Part shown: positions 1 to 5,791 of the stretch, in pieces | Numbering within the stretch: position 1 is the stretch's first letter | Layout: every line of letters starts with the position of its first letter | Position numbers and translations under genes: made by a program | From: Lachnospiraceae bacterium UBA4380 | GTDB taxonomy: Bacteria > Bacillota > Clostridia > Lachnospirales > Lachnospiraceae | Reading direction: 5' to 3' | DNA: 7,658 nucleotides | Assembly (NCBI GenBank): GCA_002390025.1 | Contig: DGRU01000106.1 | Coordinates: 702-8,359 of the forward strand | Notes under the pieces: generated by a model | Seen by the model: the letters and a program-made list of their open reading frames with translations, nothing else | Database searches by the model: none | Told to the model about the DNA's origin: nothing

Positions 1-1180
1 CGCCGATGATCTCGCCGATGCCGGGAACCAGGCAGTCCATAGCGGCAACGGTCTTTCCGTCGTCGTTCAGCTTCATATAGAAAGCCTTGATCTCCTTGGG
101 ATAGTCCGTGACGAAGACGGGGCGCTTGAATTCCTTCTCGGTCAGGTAGCGCTCGTGCTCGGTCTGCAGATCACAGCCCCAGGATACCTTGTAGTCGAAT
201 TCGTCGTTGTGCTTTTCCAGGATCTTGATGGCGTCGGTATAAGTCACATGGCCGAAGTCAGAGTTGAGGACGTGGTTGAGGCGGTCCAGAAGACCCTTGT
301 CGATGAACTGGTTGAAGAAGTTCATCTCTTCGGGAGCGTTCTCCAGCACATAGCGGATGACATATTTGAGCATATCCTCTGCCAGCTGCATGTTGTCCTT
401 GAGGTCCGCGAAGCAGAACTCGGGCTCGATCATCCAGAACTCAGCCGCATGGCGGGTGGTGTTGGAGACCTCTGCGCGGAAGGTAGGTCCGAAGGTGTAG
501 ACGTTGCGGAAGGCAAAGGCATAGGTCTCTACATCCAGCTGTCCGCTGACGGTCAGATTGACGGGCTTGCCGAAGAAATCCTGTGAGTAGTCGACCTTAC
601 CGTCCTCAGTCCTGGGAAGCTCCTCCATGGGAAGAGTGGTCACCTGGAACATCTCGCCGGCGCCCTCTGCATCACTGCCGGTGATGATGGGGGAATGCAC
701 ATAGACAAATCCGCGCTCCTGGAAGAATTTGTGGATAGCGTAGGCGATCAGGGAACGGACGCGGAACACTGCTGTAAAGGTGTTGGCGCGGACGCGCAGA
801 TGAGGAATGGTGCGCAGATATTCAAAGCTGTGGCGCTTTTTCTGCAGCGGATAATCGGGGGAGGAAGCACCCTCGACCTCGATCTTTGCCACCTGCATCT
901 CGAAGGGCTGTTTTGCATTGGGTGTCAGGACAATGGTTCCTGTCGCGATGACAGCGGAGCCGATATTGAGCTTCGCGGCCTGCGCGAAATTCTCCAGATC
1001 GCTTGAATAAACAAGCTGCAGTGTCTGGAAGCAGCTTCCGTCGTTGAGCGTGATGAAGCCGATCTTCTTGGAGTCGCGGTTGGAGCGGATCCATCCGCCT
1101 ACTGTTACGGTCTTGTCAGCAAACGCTTCTTTTGCCGCAAAGAGATCCTTGATCTCTGTCAGGCTGTATTCCTGTCTCAT
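1..1180 (-). CDS. asnS: Asparaginyl-tRNA synthetase, C-terminus cut by the window edge
   Basis: Class II aminoacyl-tRNA synthetase that charges tRNA-Asn with asparagine in the cytoplasm. The visible 393 codons start [14 protein letters not shown]. Residues about 20-110 are an OB-fold anticodon-binding domain ([19 protein letters not shown]). The catalytic domain then shows motif 1 with its proline in [16 protein letters not shown], the AsnRS-typical LTVSGQL segment, and motif 2 as [19 protein letters not shown] followed by MIEPE. The frame is still open at base 2, reading VPGIGEIIG; motif 3 and roughly 70 residues are missing, judged against a usual length near 460. The ATG at 1178-1180 has a good Shine-Dalgarno, AGAAGGG, about 7 bases upstream. 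RHAAEFW has Ala where Leu is usual in my memory of the family. It lies 135 bases downstream of the PPIase gene in the same direction, with a structured spacer and no T-box sequence. AspRS is less likely because of the SGQL and [12 protein letters not shown] signatures. Confidence 0.96.
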   Translation of the reverse strand, partial: MRQEYSLTEIKDLFAAKEAFADKTVTVGGWIRSNRDSKKIGFITLNDGSCFQTLQLVYSSDLENFAQAAKLNIGSAVIATGTIVLTPNAKQPFEMQVAKIEVEGASSPDYPLQKKRHSFEYLRTIPHLRVRANTFTAVFRVRSLIAYAIHKFFQERGFVYVHSPIITGSDAEGAGEMFQVTTLPMEELPRTEDGKVDYSQDFFGKPVNLTVSGQLDVETYAFAFRNVYTFGPTFRAEVSNTTRHAAEFWMIEPEFCFADLKDNMQLAEDMLKYVIRYVLENAPEEMNFFNQFIDKGLLDRLNHVLNSDFGHVTYTDAIKILEKHNDEFDYKVSWGCDLQTEHERYLTEKEFKRPVFVTDYPKEIKAFYMKLNDDGKTVAAMDCLVPGIGEIIG

Positions 1181-1202
1181 ACTGTTTTCCCTTCTTTCAA
1201 GA

Positions 1203-1292
1203 TGCCGAAGCCTTTCTGCGGCGCCCCCGGCAGGAAAGCCCTGAACGGTTTTCTCCGATGGGATGGCAGGAGGTTTGATGTGCTTCGGCACA
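1203..1292 (-). promoter_or_regulatory. Structured spacer/leader before asnS with alternative hairpins
   Basis: On the minus-strand RNA three pairings are visible. First, a local hairpin TGTGC-CGAA-GCACA (1292 to 1279). Second, a bulged hairpin at 1237 to 1212 with arms CTTTC/GAAAG and TGC/GCA plus an inner GG/CC. Third, a perfect 9-base pairing between TGCCGAAGC (1290 to 1282) and GCTTCGGCA (1211 to 1203), which encloses the second hairpin and excludes the first. The 9-base arm ends about 12 bases before the asnS Shine-Dalgarno. None of the hairpins is followed by a U-run, so this does not look like a simple terminator. Whether it regulates anything is inference. Confidence 0.4.
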
Positions 1293-1315
1293 AATCTTCA
1301 GATTATCAGTTGCTG

Positions 1316-2680
1316 TCAGTTTTCATGGGCTGCCGCAGAGTCCTCAGTCGTGCCGGCTGCGGAGGATTCCTCCTCTGTCGAAGAGGATGCGGAAGTATCG
1401 GCGCTGTCTTCCTCTGTCTTCTCGGAGGTATCGGAAGTATCGTCCTCCTTCTCCTCAGCAGCTTCTGCGGTATCGGCAGTATCTCCCTCGCTCTTCTCAG
1501 GCTCCGATACTTCACAGTGCTCGTAGAGCCAGTTGCGCACACGGTTGCTCAGAAGTTCATCTCTGATGTACTCCTGGATGTAGCGGTCCAGATCATCCGC
1601 TGTTGCCCCGGTGGTGTCGGTCTTGACATACTCTGCAATTGCGGTGCGGATCTCCTCCTCGGTGGGATTGAGTTCGCGCTCATCCGCGATCGCCTGATAG
1701 ATCAGGCCCAGCTGGGCGCCCTGCTTGGCAAAATCACGGATCATGGTATCGTAATTGTCCGCTGTTGCCCCGTACTGCTTCTGCATAAAGGTCGCCAGAT
1801 CCATATAATTGGAGGACGCGGCATTGCTGAGGTAATTCTGGTACTGGAAGTAGTAGCTCTCCAGCATGGAGGCGGGAATATCCTGTTTGAAAGTGACGGT
1901 CTCCAGCAGATTGTTGTCGATCTCATGCTTGATCAGCCAGGTATAGGTCCCCTCATTCTCCTCGATCATATTGCTGCGGATATACTCGCGGAAGGTGTCA
2001 ACATCCGTGACGGCCTGGCCGAAGTCATTGGTCAGGTTCAGGCTCTTGACAAAGTCGTCGGAGAGAGCATATTCGGAGATTTTATTGACAGTGACCGTGA
2101 ATACGACGTCCTTGCCGGCCACATCTTCTGAGGGATAGTCATCGGGGAATTTCAGATTCAGATCGAGTGTCTCACCCTTCTTCGCTCCGATCAGACCGTC
2201 CTCGAAGCCTTCGATGAAAGCGCCGGAACCGATCAGCAGATCATAGCTGCCGCTGCCGCCCGCAAACTCTTCTCCGTCGATCTTTCCGACATAATCGATA
2301 TTGACGGTATCACCCTCTTCGACCTTGCGGTCAACTTCCTCGAGGGCTCCGTTGCTCTGCAGGACCGCCTGGATCCTCTGCTCAACTTCCTCGTCGGTAG
2401 GGTCATCGGGTTTTGCCACTTCGACGGACTGATGCTTGTAATCATCGGGGAGTTCCACATAGTCGGATGCCGTGATCCCGGAGAGATAGGACGTGTCATC
2501 CTTTTTCCACGCCTGCTCCTCCTCCTGAGCAGCTGCCGCTGCCGCTGTCGTAGCTGCCGCAGCCGCCTCTGTGGCTGCTGCCGACGCCGTCGTAGTCTCC
2601 GTTGACTTTGAACCGCAGCCCGCTGTCATCATACACAGCGCAGCCGCGCCCGCAATCAGGGCGATCAGGTTTTTCTTCAT
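1316..2680 (-). CDS. Trigger-factor-like FKBP-type peptidyl-prolyl isomerase, putative surface lipoprotein
   Basis: A 454-residue protein predicted to help fold secreted proteins outside the membrane by cis-trans isomerisation of prolyl bonds. Residues 1-21 are a lipoprotein signal peptide (MKKN, a hydrophobic run, then TAGC with Cys22 as the lipidated residue). Residues 27-51 form an Ala/Thr-rich linker. Residues about 118-205 are an FKBP domain of trigger-factor type: GDTVNIDYVGKIDGEEFAGG, LLIGSGAFIEGFEDGL, GAKKGET, then FPDDYPSEDVAGKDVVFTVTV. Residues about 207-390 resemble the helical C-terminal chaperone arms of trigger factor. The N-terminal ribosome-binding domain of cytosolic trigger factor is absent and replaced by the signal peptide and linker. 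Residues 391-454 are an acidic Ser/Thr/Asp/Glu tail, probably disordered. The ATG at 2678-2680 has a strong CGGAGGT Shine-Dalgarno 5 bases upstream. Substrates are unknown. It is not tig itself; PrsA-like roles are possible but PrsA has a parvulin fold. Confidence 0.88.
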   Translation of the reverse strand: MKKNLIALIAGAAALCMMTAGCGSKSTETTTASAAATEAAAAATTAAAAAAQEEEQAWKKDDTSYLSGITASDYVELPDDYKHQSVEVAKPDDPTDEEVEQRIQAVLQSNGALEEVDRKVEEGDTVNIDYVGKIDGEEFAGGSGSYDLLIGSGAFIEGFEDGLIGAKKGETLDLNLKFPDDYPSEDVAGKDVVFTVTVNKISEYALSDDFVKSLNLTNDFGQAVTDVDTFREYIRSNMIEENEGTYTWLIKHEIDNNLLETVTFKQDIPASMLESYYFQYQNYLSNAASSNYMDLATFMQKQYGATADNYDTMIRDFAKQGAQLGLIYQAIADERELNPTEEEIRTAIAEYVKTDTTGATADDLDRYIQEYIRDELLSNRVRNWLYEHCEVSEPEKSEGDTADTAEAAEEKEDDTSDTSEKTEEDSADTSASSSTEEESSAAGTTEDSAAAHEN

Positions 2681-2685
2681 ATTTT

Positions 2686-2692
2686 ACCTCCG
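2686..2692 (-). promoter_or_regulatory. Ribosome binding site of the PPIase lipoprotein gene
   Basis: The minus strand reads CGGAGGTAAAATATG, a near-consensus Shine-Dalgarno at ideal spacing. It fixes the start at 2680. Confidence 0.8.
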
Positions 2693-2701
2693 TTTGATAA
2701 G

Positions 2702-2765
2702 AGCAGAGTTCCTTCTGACCTGGCTCGTCAGCTCTGCTGCATTTTCAGAAATCTTTCCCTGAAAA
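2702..2765 (-). promoter_or_regulatory. 5' leader of the PPIase gene with two hairpins
   Basis: Between the predicted transcription start (near 2775) and the Shine-Dalgarno, the minus-strand RNA holds two inverted repeats. One is TTTTCAG/CTGAAAA (2765-2759 with 2748-2742, 10-base loop). The other is AGCAGAG-CTGAC paired with GTCAG and CTCTGCT (2738-2727 with 2719-2715 and 2708-2702), 12 pairs interrupted by a 6-base bulge AAGGAA, with a 7-base loop. They occupy most of a leader of about 95 bases. Neither has a U-run, so they are more likely to affect RNA stability or translation than to terminate. Confidence 0.4.
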
Positions 2766-2781
2766 AGGTACTAACTGCTAT

Positions 2782-2810
2782 AGTGTATCACAGGAGCCAA
2801 AAACTGAAAA
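2782..2810 (-). promoter_or_regulatory. Predicted promoter of the PPIase gene
   Basis: Minus strand: -35 TTTTCA (2810-2805, 4 of 6 to consensus), a 17-base spacer, and -10 TACACT (2787-2782, 4 of 6) preceded by an extended -10 TGA. Transcription would start near 2775. Seen by eye; no experimental support. Confidence 0.5.
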
Positions 2811-2979
2811 GGGCGGAATTCTGAAAAAAGAGTGTACCATTCCGTGTACCGTATCCGTGTGCGGAGGGAAAGCGCGGGACCCGTGAGCAGGTTACAGGCA
2901 TTGTGCTGCCGGCTGTGAACAGAAGATTTCAGTAGAAAAATTCCGGAATGTCGGGAAATGTATGCTTTTCACTTCCGTC

Positions 2980-3008
2980 TTGTTTTGACAGGAAAAGAAT
3001 GATAGAAT
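2980..3008 (+). promoter_or_regulatory. Predicted promoter of the membrane-protein gene
   Basis: -35 TTGTTT (2980-2985), a 17-base spacer, and -10 TAGAAT (3003-3008, 5 of 6) preceded by TGA, an extended -10. Transcription would start near 3015, leaving a leader of about 77 bases. A perfect TTGACA at 2985-2990 overlaps but stands only 12 bases from TAGAAT; it could pair only with a poor TGTGTT at 3008-3013. Confidence 0.5.
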
Positions 3009-3078
3009 GTGTTAGATTAAAGAGAAAAGCCTGAAAACGGCAGTTACCGATACTACATGATTTACGAAATGAATAGAT

Positions 3079-3085
3079 GGAGGGG
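3079..3085 (+). promoter_or_regulatory. Ribosome binding site deciding a TTG start
   Basis: GGAGGGG lies 6 bases before the TTG at 3092-3094. The in-frame ATG at 3077-3079 overlaps this site and has no Shine-Dalgarno of its own, so TTG is the preferred start. Confidence 0.75.
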
Positions 3086-3091
3086 TTTATT

Positions 3092-3559
3092 TTGAGCCGT
3101 GTAACAATTGTATTGCTTATCATTGCTGTCATCCTGGTGGGTGTACTGATCGCACTTTATTTTATAGGAAAGCGCCTGCAGGCACGACAGGAACAGTCGG
3201 ACGAACAGATTCAGGCCATGAAGCAGCCGATGACACTGCTCGTCATAGACAAGAAGCGGCTGAAGCTGAAGGAGTCGGGACTTCCCGATCAGGTGATCCA
3301 GCAGACCCCCTGGTACGCCAAGCGCTCCAAGGTCCCGGTGGTCAAGGCAAAGGTAGGACCGCAGTTCATCAACTTCATCTGTGATGAGAAGATCTTCGAC
3401 AGCATCCCGGTCAAGAAACAGATCAAAGCCATGGTGAGCGGCATCTATATCGTCGAAGTCAAGGGCATCCGCGGACGCCTCAACACTGATACAACTCCCA
3501 AGAAGAAGAGCTGGATCGAAAAGCTTCAGGAGAAGGCCGGTGCCAAGCCTGTAAAGTAA
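3092..3559 (+). CDS. Single-pass membrane protein of unknown function
   Basis: A 155-residue protein from a TTG start. Residues about 4-25 are one strongly hydrophobic helix (VTIVLLIIAVILVGVLIALY), followed by GKRLQARQEQ, a basic then polar stretch likely to form a short coiled coil (27-45). The soluble part holds LLVIDKKRLKLKESGLP (49-65), an RSKVPVVKAKVGPQ segment (78-91), FICDEKIFDSIPVKKQIKA (95-113) and GIYIVEVKGIRG (117-128). The tail is Lys-rich (PKKKSW...EKAGAKPVK). The basic residues after the helix argue for a cytoplasmic C-terminal part. I know similar uncharacterised proteins from Lachnospiraceae, but no function and no named domain. It is transcribed alone, divergent from the PPIase gene and ending at the shared terminator. 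The opposite-strand frame over the same bases has no ribosome site and is rejected. Confidence 0.85.
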   Translation: MSRVTIVLLIIAVILVGVLIALYFIGKRLQARQEQSDEQIQAMKQPMTLLVIDKKRLKLKESGLPDQVIQQTPWYAKRSKVPVVKAKVGPQFINFICDEKIFDSIPVKKQIKAMVSGIYIVEVKGIRGRLNTDTTPKKKSWIEKLQEKAGAKPVK

Positions 3560-3606
3560 TCCCGGACAGCAGATCATCATCTGAGACAAGAGAAAACCGC
3601 AAAAAT

Positions 3607-3640
3607 AAAACGCAGCAGATCAGTCGGTCTGCTGCGTTTT
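3607..3640. terminator. Bidirectional rho-independent terminator
   Basis: A perfect 13-pair stem, AAAACGCAGCAGA (3607-3619) with TCTGCTGCGTTTT (3628-3640), and an 8-base loop. On the plus strand it ends in TTTT followed by GATTGTT and closes the membrane-protein gene. On the minus strand it ends in TTTTATTTTT, a stronger U-run, and closes the pyrD/ispE/murI/DUF1934 side. The minus-strand 5' arm is coding sequence of the DUF1934 gene. Confidence 0.93.
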
Positions 3641-4117
3641 GATTGTTACAGAACATGTAAGTTCATATTCCGGACTCATGATCAGTCTATACCGGATCCG
3701 CGCCCGAAGGCCTCTGCTTCCTCCCGCAGGACCTCCTCCTGCAAGAAGAGAAATCCCCTCCGTACGGATCTCCATGGGAATGACCCCGTAGGCCGTCTCA
3801 TAGTCGCACCGGGTCGAAGAGACGGAAGGGTCGAACACCATGCGGCCCTCTCTCTTTCCTCCTCTCTGCATCCAGGCTCTCTCCCGGGACACAAAAAGCT
3901 GTACCGGGGCGTCTTCTGTCCTGTAGGAAAAAAGAACCCCCTCCCCGCAGATCATCATTTCCGCCCGGTAGGCGGCAGTATTTTCCTGCGTGCCGCTGTC
4001 TGGATCCGTCTGTCTCCCGGTGACTGTCAGGAGGACAGGCACTCCTTCTTTTTCCGCCCTGTCCGGTCTTTCCTTTTTCGTCACGCAATCCTCTTTCCCC
4101 CGGGATCCTGCCGCCAT
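3620..4117 (-). CDS. DUF1934 family protein (YwiB-like)
   Basis: A 165-residue protein with the pattern I associate with DUF1934, a small calycin-like beta-barrel family of Firmicutes with no established function. The match is the order VLLTVTGRQ (28-36), MMICGEGVLFSY (54-65), GRMVFDP (91-97), YETAYGVIPMEIRTEGIS (106-123), and RIRYRLIMSPEYELTCSVTIK (near 140-160). A Gly/Pro-rich insert LLAGGGPAGGSRG (124-136) is unusual. The ATG at 4115-4117 overlaps the murI stop as TGATG and has an AGAGGAG site 8 bases upstream, so coupled translation is likely. A GTG at residue 12 (4082-4084), behind AGAGG, is an alternative start close to where similarity begins. The last six codons and the stop lie in the terminator hairpin. 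Confidence 0.82.
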   Translation of the reverse strand: MAAGSRGKEDCVTKKERPDRAEKEGVPVLLTVTGRQTDPDSGTQENTAAYRAEMMICGEGVLFSYRTEDAPVQLFVSRERAWMQRGGKREGRMVFDPSVSSTRCDYETAYGVIPMEIRTEGISLLAGGGPAGGSRGLRARIRYRLIMSPEYELTCSVTIKTQQTD

Positions 4118-4995
4118 CAGCCTTTCTCCTCTTTGGAGAGCGGCGCCGATGAATAGGTGTGGATATCGATTTTTTCGGAGGCCAGGATTCCGTATTTAAT
4201 GATGGAGTTGGCAAACTGCTGGAACTGCTCCGCCATATCACTGACATAAAAGCGGTACTGGGGAACCCCCTGCCCCAGAGCGGGGCGGTGATCCGACAGA
4301 AGGTTCAGATCCGCAAGCATGCTGCGCAGCTCCATGGCTGTTTCATAGGCCGGATTGATCAGGGAGATCGTCTCGCCCGCGGCCCTGCCGATCGTTTTGC
4401 GGATCAGCGGATAGTGTGTGCAGCCCATGATCAGCGTGTCGATCCCGTGATGCAGAAGAGACGCCAGGTATCTGCGCGTGATCTCGTCTGTCACGGGGTC
4501 CTCCCACAGTCCCTCTTCCACAAGGGGAACCAGCAGGGGGCAGGCCTGGGCAAAAACCTGGGCCCCGGGCATGATCTGATGGATAAATTCCGTGTAGGAA
4601 CCGCTGGAAACCGTTGCCCGCGTGGCGATGACGCCGATCCTGCCGTTCTTTGTGCACTCACAGGCAGTGCGGGCGCCGGGCCGGATCACTCCGATGACCG
4701 GTACGGGGCATTCCCGCTCGATCTCGGGGAGGGCATAGGCACTCGCCGTGTTGCAGGCAATGGCGATCGCCTTGACTTTTCTTTCCAGGAGGAATCTGAC
4801 GATCTGCCTGGAATAGCGCGCCACTGTTTCCCTGGACTTGCTGCCGTAGGGAACACGCGCCGTATCTCCGAAATAGACGATCTTTTCATTGGGCATCTGA
4901 CGCATGATCTCCCGCGCGACCGTAAGGCCGCCGATTCCTGAATCAAAGACGCCGATCGGCATTTCCGGGTTTAAGTCATTGTATTGTCTCATCAT
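4117..4995 (-). CDS. murI: Glutamate racemase
   Basis: Converts L-glutamate to D-glutamate for peptidoglycan, acting in the cytoplasm without cofactor. The 292 residues match the usual family length plus a short N-terminal extension. Motifs in order: IGVFDSGIGGLTV (14-26, Asp18 and Ser19), IVYFGDTARVPYG (39-51), IAIACNTASAYALPE (77-91) with catalytic Cys81, and IMGCTHYPL (189-197) with catalytic Cys192 and His194. Both cysteines are present, so it should be active. Two ATG codons stand in tandem at 4990-4995; neither has a Shine-Dalgarno. The regulator gene stops only 9 bases upstream, so translation probably depends on ribosomes finishing that gene. The gene overlaps DUF1934 by one base at its end. 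Confidence 0.96.
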   Translation of the reverse strand: MMRQYNDLNPEMPIGVFDSGIGGLTVAREIMRQMPNEKIVYFGDTARVPYGSKSRETVARYSRQIVRFLLERKVKAIAIACNTASAYALPEIERECPVPVIGVIRPGARTACECTKNGRIGVIATRATVSSGSYTEFIHQIMPGAQVFAQACPLLVPLVEEGLWEDPVTDEITRRYLASLLHHGIDTLIMGCTHYPLIRKTIGRAAGETISLINPAYETAMELRSMLADLNLLSDHRPALGQGVPQYRFYVSDMAEQFQQFANSIIKYGILASEKIDIHTYSSAPLSKEEKG

Positions 4996-5004
4996 CTGGT
5001 TTAC

Positions 5005-5742
5005 TTATTTTTCGTTCTTTGCTTTGCGGAGCTGGCCCAGGATAAATTCATGCTGGCGGTCAATATGGTGCTTTGCCGCGGCGGCAGCCTGTTCGGAATC
5101 GCCGTCCAGAATCGCACGGCAGATGGCGCGGTGCTCCATGATCAGTTCTTCATAATGCAGGTCGTCTCTGATATATTCATAGCGGAAGCGGTAGATGGTA
5201 TCGGCCATGCCGTTCATGACCTGATTCAGGCGCCTGTTTCCTGCAGCTCTTGTGATCACTTCATGAAAACGGACATCACTCTCCGCGATCTCCTGCTCAT
5301 TGCCGAATTTGGTGCTGTACTCAAACGCCTCATTGGCCCTGAGAAGCTCCTTTTTGTCTTCCTCGGAGATTCTCTTGCTGGCAAGTTCTGCGCACAGCTG
5401 GTCCAGGGTGCTCCTGACCTCCATGACGTCCTGCAGGTCGCCCTCGGTGATCTTCGCGACTCTGGCACCGCTGCCGGGCGTGATGGTGACCAGACCTTCT
5501 ATTTCCAGCTTCCGGATGGCTTCACGGATGGGAGTCCTGCTGGTTCCCAGAATCTTTCCCAGGCGTACTTCTGTCAGCCTCTCTCCGGGATCAAGCTTTC
5601 CCGTCAGGATCAGTTTTCGAAGAGTCAGAAAAACCGTTTCTCTGAGGGGGATAGACTGCTGATCGTCCGGTGCAGGCATGGCATCGGGAATCACAGACAG
5701 GAACTCTTTTTCGTTGTATTTCTTCTTTTTCTGTTCTGACAT
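5005..5742 (-). CDS. GntR family (FadR/FCD subfamily) transcriptional regulator
   Basis: A 245-residue DNA-binding regulator. After a polar Lys-rich lead, residues about 31-98 are the winged helix (IPLRETVFLTLRKLIL, TEVRLGKILGTSRTPIREAI recognition region, wing VTITPGSGARV). Residues about 102-235 are an all-helical FCD ligand domain with the metal-site pattern Asp156, His160, His204 and His226; the spacings (4, 44, 22) fit metal-binding FCD proteins. Metal binding and an organic-acid ligand are known for relatives; the ligand here is unknown. The ATG at 5740-5742 has GGAGG 5 bases upstream; an in-frame ATG at 5754 is a second choice, and the frame is open further upstream, into ispE, without support. 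It sits 49 bases after ispE and 9 bases before murI, so it is probably co-transcribed and may control this operon; no clear operator was found. Confidence 0.92.
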   Translation of the reverse strand: MSEQKKKKYNEKEFLSVIPDAMPAPDDQQSIPLRETVFLTLRKLILTGKLDPGERLTEVRLGKILGTSRTPIREAIRKLEIEGLVTITPGSGARVAKITEGDLQDVMEVRSTLDQLCAELASKRISEEDKKELLRANEAFEYSTKFGNEQEIAESDVRFHEVITRAAGNRRLNQVMNGMADTIYRFRYEYIRDDLHYEELIMEHRAICRAILDGDSEQAAAAAKHHIDRQHEFILGQLRKAKNEK

Positions 5743-5774
5743 TTTGTCCTCCATGCATCCGCTGACCTCCTTAA
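5743..5774 (-). promoter_or_regulatory. Double ribosome site before the GntR gene
   Basis: The minus strand reads AAGGAGGTCAGCGG then ATG at 5758-5756, which is out of frame with the regulator. Four bases on is the in-frame ATG at 5754, then GGAGGACAAA before ATG at 5742. The best Shine-Dalgarno therefore serves the out-of-frame ATG at ideal spacing, or the 5754 ATG at a long spacing of 11. The out-of-frame reading frame runs about 55 codons into the regulator before a TGA. Confidence 0.4.
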
Positions 5775-5791
5775 CCAGCGGAAAGCGAGTA

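Larger units (their letters stand above)
2742..3037. repeat. Dispersed CTGAAAA heptamers and a GTGTACC pair in the divergent promoter region
   Basis: CTGAAAA occurs at 2759-2765, 2804-2810, 2821-2827 and 3031-3037, and inverted (TTTTCAG) at 2742-2748. One copy overlaps the -35 of the PPIase promoter. Separately, GTGTACC occurs at 2832-2838 and 2844-2850, 12 bases apart, with a third partial GTGT at 2857-2860; these lie about 57-75 bases upstream of the predicted PPIase transcription start. Such placing would suit regulator binding, but the motifs are short and partly A-rich. Confidence 0.3.
2681..3091. other. Divergent intergenic region, no gene
   Basis: These 411 bases separate the minus-strand PPIase gene from the plus-strand membrane-protein gene. 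They hold the two outward-facing promoters, both leaders, the short repeats described separately, and a TTCCGGAA palindrome at 2941-2948. I see no convincing reading frame with a ribosome site, no tRNA and no recognised riboswitch core. Confidence 0.7.

Noticed and set aside
1181..1315. T-box riboswitch before asnS
   Set aside because: The conserved T-box core (AGGGTGGNACCGCG) and a terminator with U-run are absent from the minus strand here.
1202..2131. Long plus-strand open frame opposite the PPIase gene
   Set aside because: It has no ribosome site and its Leu/Ile/Val/Gly-rich product is the antisense shadow of a gene with clear signal peptide, FKBP motifs and Shine-Dalgarno.
2985..2990. 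Perfect TTGACA as the -35 of the plus-strand gene
   Set aside because: It is only 12 bases from the good TAGAAT -10; with 17-base spacing the -10 would be TGTGTT. The overlapping TTGTTT with extended -10 is a better fit, although TTGACA may contribute.
3062..3589. Minus-strand open frame over the membrane-protein gene
   Set aside because: No ribosome site or promoter; the plus-strand gene has both, plus a transmembrane helix at the correct place.
4159..4941. Long plus-strand open frame opposite murI
   Set aside because: Shadow of a gene with both catalytic cysteines and all racemase motifs.
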